Below, piece by piece: positions 20,325 through 27,463 of a DNA stretch of 27,463 nucleotides. The DNA is from Beverwykella pulmonaria. Taxonomy: Eukaryota; Ascomycota; Dothideomycetes; Pleosporales; Melanommataceae. Under the pieces are notes generated by a model that was not told the origin of the DNA, did not search any database, and saw only the letters and a list, made by a program, of their open reading frames with translations. Position numbers and translations under genes: made by a program. Location of the stretch: contig BCHH01000013.1 in the NCBI GenBank assembly GCA_001599595.1, forward strand, positions 995,848 through 1,023,310, in the 5' to 3' direction. How positions within the stretch are numbered: position 1 is the first letter of the stretch; each line of letters starts with the position of its first letter.

Positions 20325-22203
20325 GACGCGGCTTGGAAACAAGTCCTGATCATCTCGCTGGGCAAAAGCTTAGCCAAAGTATTCTCCATAACCGTTTCAT
20401 GTTCGCCTTATCGGGTCGGGAGACGCGTAGCTTCAATTTTATCGACATGCCGGCTCCTGAAGCCAAAGAGTCAGATTGATGAGGTGGAGACGCGGACGCA
20501 TGCCATCGGAGAAATTGTGGCAGCGGAACGTGGCTCGGAAACGGATTCGTGGAAACATGTTTCACGATGCATTTGAGGAGGATCGCTGCCGGGGTGCCGG
20601 CTCAACTGTTTGACAGGGAATGTAGCATGGAAATGGAACATTGTAAGAAGAGGTCACACGCTTGAAAGACGATGAACAGCAGCACTAATAACTCGTCTGA
20701 TCGGTTTGTAGTGTGGAAATCCGAGAGTTTGATCAACGAACTGCACGAATAACACAGAGGAGATGCGTCGGAGATTTTCCTGAGACTACGGAGATAGCAA
20801 GCCAACTCTCAAATCGATCCTACCTTCTCTGTGCCACAATCACACTCATCGCATTTCCAAGAGACACTTACCAAACTCTTTTGTAGGTGCCTTCTCACCT
20901 ACATGGGATATTCGATTAGCCTCTCGATGGTTATAAGGAAAGAGTCTTCTTCTGCGACGCCTGTCCCCTTCTACCGCCAGGAAGAAGTATTGGCAGCATT
21001 ACAGCCCATGCAATACCCCCTTGCAGACGACAAGAAGCGATATTCTCGAGTTTTTTGCGCTTATCACCGTCATCTACGGCGAAATCATTCAATGACATAA
21101 GGAAGCTAGACTACCCTCATGGCTGTTCTCGTGTAAGCAGGTTCTTGTTGAAGGCCTTGATCATCTTCACAGCCAAGCTATTTGCATCAACTTAGCAATT
21201 TTGACGAGACCTCAACTAAGTCCATTTCTTTAGCGCATCTCCAGAAGATTTTCTTGACAAAAAAAGCATGTCGTCTTGCGCTATAGCCAGAGCCAGAGAG
21301 TTCGCCCCTTGTCGAATGGCCGAAAGATTTCAAGCTTATTAAAAGACAAGAGGAGAACAAGCCACTCCTTTCGGAATACGTGCAGTCACGTACGATTACT
21401 TTAAGGGAATTTTCCGTAAACATAAGAGTTCTAGGAGACATGATGCACGGAACTTTAGCTTACGGAGGCACGGTGCTCGGTGAATACATAGATTTGGGGG
21501 ATCGGAGTCTTGACCTCGCCTCGGTACAAGATGCTTGCACTGCGCTGGGGCGCGTTGAATTTGTATTCACGATCCTGGCAGATGCCGACGGTCTACGCAA
21601 TTTCAGACAGGTACATTGGGAAACAGAAAGAGTTAGTAAGCACTGTAAAAGACATGATTCTGGACAAGCTGAAGGTGGAAATGTTTGGACGGGTCGAGGT
21701 TGGAAAGAGGAATATATTGTTCTATCTATGCTGAGTCTCAATTATATTCCACAGCACAATTGGCACTTGGAGTATCGACGATGCCCTAAAGGACACAACC
21801 TCGGCTATATTGAACTTGAGGACTTACTTCGTTGGACTGATTCCCTTGGATAGAAAATAACTACAAGTACTTGCCCAAGTCATCGAGCGGAAAGCCCACG
21901 TGGTACCGGTACTGTAAATACCCGAACCATCCAATTACAATTGATATGCCCAATGAACCTCCAACTTCTTTTCTCGGTGTTGGAATCCAGTTTAGAGATA
22001 GGTGAGAGCCACCAAGCTTTCTGGGCTCTAGGATGAAACGAAAACTGTTCATTTTGTTCCAAATGTGTTCTAAATGCTATCTATAAACTATGAGGCATTT
22101 AAGAGCTGTGAGAAACATAAAATCCATTCTTTGGCACATGCTTCGCACAGTACTCTGTTCCCTCAACCTCGAATGCTCTGTCGTAAATCGTAAAACCAAA
22201 GAA
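20325..22203. other. Intergenic region with one unrecognised open stretch
   Basis: About 1.9 kb between the rhamnogalacturonase and the Zn2Cys6 gene. Short open stretches occur at 20831-21100 (plus) and 20350-20565 (minus) without motifs. The longest, near 21293-21853, is listed separately. Nothing else was recognised. Confidence 0.45.
21293..21853 (+). other. Unrecognised open reading stretch, possibly decayed gene
   Basis: An open frame of about 186 codons without an ATG at its beginning; it opens after a TAG and runs through PLVEWPKDFKLIKRQEENK, DMMHGTLAYGGTVLGEYIDLG and a tail HNLGYIELEDLLRWTDSLG. The upstream 21225-21290 stretch reads DFLDKKSMSSCAIARA in another frame, as if one frameshift separates the two. 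A candidate donor after NFRQ (near 21609) could lead to another frame reading YIGKQKELVSTVKDMILDKLK. I do not recognise the family. It may be an orphan gene with introns or a pseudogene. Confidence 0.25.
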
Positions 22204-23807
22204 CTACATGTACAGCTTGACGCTATCCGCAAATATCTTAGCCTGCCGCACTCCAAATTCATTAGCAATCATATGTGCCGACTTGAAAATCCAGGCTCTG
22301 GTCTCTGCGGTACAGGAAGAAGAGCTGAAAAGTACGAACAGTGGCCAAAGACAATCGTAGCCTGCGATGGTTCCGATCCCAGCTTCCATGCTCTTGAATT
22401 GTTTCAGTTTAACGTCTGTTCTCTGTCTTAACTCCTCGCACAATAGAGCCTGAGCACTGATAGCGTTGTTCAGAGTGACAGAGGCGGAAGGACTTGGTGT
22501 CAATTGAGCATTGGTTCGTACCCAATTGATCACAAGTTCTGAGGCCAGAACTTTGGACGTTTGTTGAAGCATCCAGAGAGTCCAGATCCAAACGTAAAAC
22601 TGCGAATCATTTTCGTTCCGCTCTGGCGGATCTGTCAGGGGTTTTTGGATGGGCTTCCAATTGGGAACACTTTCCCCCCACGCTTTTAGCTCGTCTACGA
22701 TGCACTGCGCTTCTGTTGCTATGTCCGCATCCACATAGCCTTTTATCTTGTGGTCGTACCGTACTTGGCAAAGCCGTGAGAAGAGCTTCCATAATACCGG
22801 GTCGTAGTCTTGTTGCTCCAGGCCTTCATCACCAAGAAGAGATTTAGGGAATGGGTCACGTGCAAGAAAGCAATGAGACAACTATACAAGGGTTAGTGTA
22901 GCCTGCAGAATTTCTCAACGAGGAGATTTTACCGTGTTTTCGCGTATTCGCAAGTATATTCCCCGACCCACGGCCTTGGAAAGCCGGGCTGGACCTATAA
23001 GCCCCGCCAACTTCAATGCACCTTGCACATGAGCGGTCCTGATTTGCATTGACTGAGGTGAATCCCAGATGATATTCTACCACGACGTTAGCAACCATGT
23101 TTGCGGGTCTCAGACGCGACTCGCCTCAAAAACACCGAGCATTACAACTGTCAGCAGCGTTGATTCATTGAAAGCAGTTTTCGGGTCCTGCAATTGTTGG
23201 TTCAGTTGCCGAAGAACTTTGACTTGCTTTGCTCTTGCAGCGATCAACAGTTTCGGATTTCCCTTGTTTCCAAGCGCCGCTAACCCACTTGCTCTTATGA
23301 TTTCGGAGACTGGTCCACCTATGACGCTGTCTTGTTGATATAAAGGGAGCATATAATCGAAACCGCTTTCGCTACTGGGGTGTCCTTCAGCCGGGAAGAA
23401 CTTCTTATTATACTTTGTGAAGAAGTGCATCATCGCCTCGTCATCTAGGGCAGCGGCCCTGGATGGGTGCTGCATATCGAGCATGTCAAGGATAAAACGA
23501 TCGACCGAAAAGGACGGTTGTGGCTGATCTTCCAATCTGCGGGTGGCCTTACGGATCACCAGTTTTGTCTCGTTTACGAAGACCATGTCCTGGGCATCCC
23601 GATAACCGGAACATATCCTGTTCTTCCTCACACATTGGGTACAGAATGGCTGGGCGAGGTCGCATCTGATTGGCAGTTAACAATCGTATATTGCCGCTGC
23701 GAGACAGTTACCCAAATAGGCAGACGCATCGCCGAATATTAGTCTTACTTTGTTCGTTTGGCCCTGCAGGGCGCACAACCTTTCGACGCTCTCCCAGAGT
23801 AACCCAT
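22204..23807 (-). CDS. Zn2Cys6 transcription factor
   Basis: Fungal binuclear-cluster regulator; target genes unknown. Four exons, 23807-23749, 23665-23125, 23076-22933 and 22881-22204, about 473 residues. All phases agree. The first intron (83 nt, GTAAGA...CAG) splits the zinc cluster: GCAPCRAKRTK in exon 1 and CDLAQPFCTQ-C-VRKNRIC in exon 2 give C-x2-C-x6-C-x6-C-x2-C-x6-C. The second intron (48 nt) begins GCGAGT and ends GTAG, a GC-AG type, restoring VMLGVFE-NIIWDSPQSMQ, a familiar block of the fungal TF middle homology region. The third (51 nt, GTAAAA...TAG) restores RIRENT-LSHCFLARD. Later residues form the helical middle homology region (YVWIWTLWMLQQTSKVLASEL). It lacks an obvious activation domain. 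It lies about 2 kb from the rhamnogalacturonase gene, but no regulatory link is shown. Confidence 0.88.
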
Positions 23808-23915
23808 TTTTAATAACGAATGAGGTTCTAGAGAGCGTGGTACCAAAGCAGCTCAATGGCTAGCACGTGTGCGCTAACTTCAAAGTAGTTTGCGATAATT
23901 CTTTAATAGTGATGT

Positions 23916-24560
23916 TCATGACAGGAACCAGAGCTTCCGTGGCGTAATCGGACGACACGGGCTGCGGGAACCAGGTACAGGTCCTGCAAGAAGCACAACA
24001 TGCAGTGGCTGAGGTCCGCAGGATGGTGTCGAATGACGGTCGGTTTTATGGCGCCTGCAGTGTCCGCGTCGACAGCGATGTAGGCAAAAACACTGAAGCC
24101 TCTCTAATATTTTGGAGAGTTGTGGAGGGATGAGGGCTGTATTCAGAGCCCCGCTCATCAGAGGATTGTTTCGCATGACCTTGGTCCCGATGTTTCCGAC
24201 ATTGGTAGCATGCAAAGACCAGGGTTCCTTTCTCACCGCCTCAATGATATATCCAACACAGGAAGTCGCACTCATCCATGACACGATACTCTGGTATGGT
24301 TTCGTCCTCCACAAACACTGTCCCACGCTTCTTTTCTACGAAACCCTTCTACCATCTTTTTTACATTACATTCTATATCTTAAGATGTTTATGGGAACGC
24401 TTCCCAGAGGGTCTGCTGCCAAAAACTCATCCCGCCGGCGAAGACCAGTTGGGATGAGAAGACCGAAGAAACTAACCCCAGCATGCACATTGACTAGCCA
24501 CTTTGAGAACCCAGCATTCACATCTGATCTAGCTTGTATAGGTTTGTGTCGTGGCACTTT
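23916..24560 (-). pseudogene. Coding-like fragments in shifting frames, unrecognised
   Basis: Protein-like stretches follow one another on the minus strand in different frames: AGFSKWLVNVHAGVSFFGLL (near 24500), FVEDETIPEYRVMDECDFLC (near 24290), GNIGTKVMRNNPLMSGALNT (near 24180), then VFAYIAVDADTAGAIKPTVI (near 24090-24030) with ADLSHCMLCFLQDLYLV, and finally YATEALVPVMNITIKEL near 23910. The joins lack good splice sites as far as I can see. This pattern suggests a decayed gene, though a multi-intron gene cannot be excluded. No family was recognised. Confidence 0.25.
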
Positions 24561-25077
24561 TCGGCGGAGATAAGTACTTTGTGTAAGAATAGAACACGTA
24601 CATAATCAAAATTACTACATTTACTTCCACCTCTGTTTATGCATCTGCAGCTCTGAAACCCTATATGGAATATGTGGGGTTTTCAAAGCAAGGCATTCAT
24701 CAAGACGCATTTTCCAACCAATGATGAGATAACCAAGTTCATAACTGAGCTGGAGCTCACTTAAAGAAAGGACTATGCAACACTATAATGACTCTCGCTT
24801 TAGAAACGTGCAATCATTCCATTAGGATCACTGATGGTGTTGATTTTTTCCAGCCCCGGCTCGAATCCAAGTCATAGTCGCCATAAGGATTATCTATCGA
24901 AGCGAGGAGATCACTCGGGATAGGGAAATGGCCCGAGCGATGCAATGATGAGGGAGGTCGACTGTTTCGGGGAGAAAATGAGTGCAGTCATTTATCGAGA
25001 GAGGCACTGCCAGAAAGAGTGACTAGACACGAGTCAGATAACAGATATGAAGCGCCGCCGAGTTGTGAGAATAGAAT

Positions 25078-25250
25078 TGTTGAAAGGCAGCTGGCTAGCC
25101 GAGACTGGGACACGTGACATCCTCGTGACAGGCACATGATAGGCACGTGACCAAGATGGCTGGGCAGATGTCCGAGTATATAGCACCAGCCTGGTTCTAC
25201 GTTGGCACCTCAAGCAATATTATTATGTCCCCTCCCACTCAGAGCTCTCA
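25078..25250 (+). repeat. LTR-like direct repeat, copy 1
   Basis: 173 bp beginning TGTTGAAAGGCAGC and ending AGCTCTCA, so it has the TG...CA ends of LTRs. It includes CACGTGAC twice, a CACATG, then GAGTATATAGCACC (TATA box) and AAGCAATATTAT. About 90% identical by eye to copy 2, which starts 427 bp downstream in the same orientation. No matching target-site duplication was seen. Confidence 0.65.
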
Positions 25251-25504
25251 CATTACAACAAGAATGACCCAGAACTGGCCGATGAAAAGAAGGTGGATGC
25301 AGAGCGGAGAACCTGTTGCGGCCGACCTGTGCTGCGAAAGCCCTGCTACAACGCAAGAGTTAGTCCTCACAGACGAAATATTTAAAGAAAACAACTCTGC
25401 CGCCTCAGTTCATCGTAACTATCACGCGCATTGCCCGGGCTGGGATTTCTAAAATACATATTTACTCATATTATGGAGGAACCCCTCCAACTATTGGTTT
25501 TCTC

Positions 25505-25677
25505 TGTTGAAGGGCAGCCGGCAAGCCGAGACTGCGACACGTGACATACACGTGATAGGCACATGATAGACACGTGACCAAGATGGCTGGGCAGATGTCT
25601 GAGTATATAGCACCAGCCTGGTCCCTCGTTGGCACCTCAAGCAATATTATGACGTCCTCTCCCACTCAAAGCTCTCA
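25505..25677 (+). repeat. LTR-like direct repeat, copy 2
   Basis: 173 bp, the same length as copy 1, beginning TGTTGAAGGGCAGCC and ending AGCTCTCA. CACGTG occurs three times and CACATG once, upstream of the same TATA box. Differences from copy 1 are scattered substitutions, mostly C/T and G/A. The 254 bp between the copies have no recognisable coding, primer-binding site or polypurine tract. Confidence 0.65.
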
Positions 25678-26764
25678 TGTTGAAACATTCTCAATAGCCA
25701 TCATAATATGCTAAAGATGGCATGAATTGCATCACAATACTTTAAGAACTCCCTATTTGGACTATATCATCTTCTCTGCATGTAGCTCAAGGGCTGCTGT
25801 TTAGAAAATTAGGAAATGCAGATTCACTTCTCATAAGCGGATATCGAATGTTAATTATTTGTGGGTTTTGTGTAGTGGAAAGCTCTCAATTCTTTTGTCA
25901 TCCTTTGGATGTTGTGCTTATTATCACTTGCAGGCACTTTCCTTGAACTGCCTACTAGGGTGAAATTGTATGTAACCAACCGTGGATTTTCTGTTAGAGA
26001 TTGACGCCTTCTCATGAAACATTATTAGCTTCACCAAATGTTGGAATTGAATGCCTGTGTCCATCTTAACCAAACCATACCCGCCTAACTGCAATAAAAA
26101 AAAACGATCCAAGCACGAGGTCAAGCGCATTGAATATATCACATAATATAATATCCAAGAGGATGGCAGCCGTGTCAAGGACATTTGAGTAGAGTGCAGC
26201 AACATATATTTTGTCATGTTGAGTCCACTATACTGCCAGCACAACTTTTCACAGGCCCTTACAAAAGTGCACATGACAATAAGGATCCAAGATCCTGTCA
26301 TTCGATGTAGCCATCGCATAGCAGTGACCAAAAGACAGGTATGAAAATGAAATACTGGAAGACATGGTAATGTCCCTCCATGCGTGGTGGAAAACCACCC
26401 GTGCTAGAAAATATGAGAGGTACTTTGACTTCAAGCGACAATAACTCTGCGCACACGTCAAGCTTCATTAGAATTATATGTAAATAGTGTGTTGTAGTTG
26501 CTTTTAAACATTTAGGACCTGTCTGACCTGTAAATTACATTCGTATTGTTACCTTCTCGCTTGGTTCGCTCAGAGCCTTCTTTTATGGCGAAACAATCTC
26601 CATTTGCTAGAGCATCACCATTAAGCTTTTACGGCTCACGATACGTATATAAGGGCCCTACCCGAGCTTAGAGCCTTGTTATGATGATAGGAAGTTATTA
26701 TTAGCTTTGTGGCTACCGTCGCGCGCAAATTCATCACGGTGTAATTTTACAAATGGTGGTTGTT

Positions 26765-26940
26765 AGGCCTGTGGCTGTGCAAAAATCTATCTTGGCAAGC
26801 GGGCCGGCCTTGCGACCCAACTCACCTTTAGCCAAGCCTCCAGTCAACTCCCTGAGAACACCTACAGAATCGCCACCCTCACAAGGGTGTAGCCGGAGCG
26901 GGTCGGCCGTTCGTCTGCCTCTGGCCAGACTCAAGTGGCA
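26765..26940. other. GC-rich island in AT-rich DNA
   Basis: About 175 bp clearly richer in G and C than either flank. It has GGGCCGGCC near 26800 and a perfect 6-bp stem with a CACA loop at 26874-26889 (CACCCT/AGGGTG). Both strands are open over most of it, so coding cannot be judged. It may be a fragment of an older gene or element, or a structured RNA. Confidence 0.3.
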
Positions 26941-27116
26941 AATATTTAACACGTAATTCTGCACATGGATATTTTTATCGAGAGATTGCTTGAAGCTTCG
27001 CTGTGGCAAATTGGCAAGCTATATATATTCATGCTGATCCCCGGCCCTCTATGAAATTGAGGGAATAAAAAAATTTATAGTATAGTAAATAATGATGATA
27101 CAAATGTTCTAACACC

Positions 27117-27463
27117 TTAGGATGCATTAAGCTTAGCACGTTCGACCTTGCATATCCATACCCTTCCATTTCCAGTACCAATACCGATCGTTCTCTCCGA
27201 TACTGTCGAACATGATGGTCGATACTCCGACGGTAGCCACAATAGATTCTCTGAATTGTATGTTATCCAAACAAGATCTGAACTCAAAACTAGGCCTTGA
27301 TTGACTGTGTCGTCGTCTGACCCCGACGCCAGCCGGGCCGAGTCGTGGGAGAAGGCTACTGAGTTGACGAAATTGCTGTGGCCCTCGAGCGTCTTGAGGC
27401 AGGCGCCGCTGCTCGCATCCCAGATCTTGACGGTGCCGTCGTATGACCCCGACGCCAGCCGGG
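27117..27463 (-). CDS. C-terminus of a WD40-repeat NLR-like protein (HET-E/NWD family), 5' partial
   Basis: The frame is open from the window edge to a TAA at 27117-27119, 115 codons including the stop. It reads [15 protein letters not shown], then [17 protein letters not shown] and [19 protein letters not shown], which are near-canonical WD40 repeats of 42 residues. The tail [19 protein letters not shown] and [12 protein letters not shown] is the conserved end of fungal NACHT-WD40 proteins of the HET-E/NWD type, involved in non-self recognition and heterokaryon incompatibility. The NACHT and effector domains would lie beyond the window. The last WD repeat stops at DDDTV and passes directly to the tail, lacking the usual KIWD and linker. 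No Met is present in the visible part. The 20 bases at 27318-27337 are identical to 27444-27463. Confidence 0.85.
   Translation of the reverse strand, partial: RLASGSYDGTVKIWDASSGACLKTLEGHSNFVNSVAFSHDSARLASGSDDDTVNQGLVLSSDLVWITYNSENLLWLPSEYRPSCSTVSERTIGIGTGNGRVWICKVERAKLNAS

Larger units (their letters stand above)
24600..27116. other. AT-rich accessory region with repeats
   Basis: About 2.5 kb without a recognised gene. It contains the 173-bp direct-repeat pair (25078-25250 and 25505-25677), a GC-rich island (about 26765-26940), a poly(A) run near 26096, and a TATATAAGGGCC motif near 26645. A minus-strand open stretch at 25924-26331 (about 135 codons) has no motif and ordinary AT-rich composition, and I do not call it a gene. 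Confidence 0.45.

Noticed and set aside
24850..24880. Possible tRNA T-arm (GGCTCGAATCC)
   Set aside because: The flanking bases do not form a T stem, and no D arm, anticodon arm or acceptor stem could be placed upstream.
25147..25452. 101-codon open frame starting inside LTR-like copy 1
   Set aside because: Its first third is the repeat itself, including the TATA box. Copy 2 diverges and stops early, and no motif is present.
1..27463. CRISPR arrays, bacterial operons or ribosome-binding sites
   Set aside because: Introns, fungal families and eukaryotic targeting signals throughout show this is fungal nuclear DNA. No regularly spaced repeat array is present.

Overview
The window is nuclear DNA from a filamentous ascomycete (Pezizomycotina). 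The evidence is short introns of about 50-80 nt with CTAAC or CTGAC branch points, a HapX iron regulator, a Zn2Cys6 regulator, a fungal GH28 rhamnogalacturonase and a NACHT/WD40-type C-terminus. I cannot fix the class; Dothideomycetes or Leotiomycetes would both fit. Gene models below were built by joining frames at splice sites whose phases agree.

Layout. 1-2690 has no recognisable gene but holds a CACGTG cluster with a TATA-like box, a 16-bp palindrome and short repeats. hapX follows on the minus strand (2694-4673), with two SreA-type GATA sites just upstream and a repeat copy inside its long first intron. 4680-6755 is gene-poor and carries a perfect 21-bp hairpin and a pyrimidine tract. 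6756-17264 is the conserved, gene-dense core: a 2EXR/F-box-like protein, SRP54 and RRP15 (divergent), mitochondrial ferredoxin YAH1 and the fusion protein UGO1 (divergent), then a PBP2/Ca3427-like protein and a flavin monooxygenase (divergent). 17265-27463 is accessory in character: long AT-rich gaps, a secreted rhamnogalacturonan hydrolase, a Zn2Cys6 regulator, decayed or orphan coding stretches, a pair of 173-bp LTR-like direct repeats with CACGTG clusters, a GC-rich island, and the 3' end of an NLR-like WD40 gene running off the window.

Functional themes. Iron: HapX is the iron-starvation regulator, and YAH1 is an Fe-S protein of the class HapX controls in other fungi; the linkage may be chance. 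Mitochondria: YAH1, UGO1 and probably the PBP2 protein. Housekeeping: SRP54 (protein targeting) and RRP15 (60S biogenesis). Plant interaction: rhamnogalacturonan hydrolase. Self/non-self recognition: the WD40 NLR end.

The most interesting non-coding signals are the repeat family in and around hapX, the 6.27-kb hairpin, the LTR-like pair at 25.1-25.7 kb, and two introns that appear to use GC-AG splice sites. I saw nothing that amounts to a clearly new biological system.
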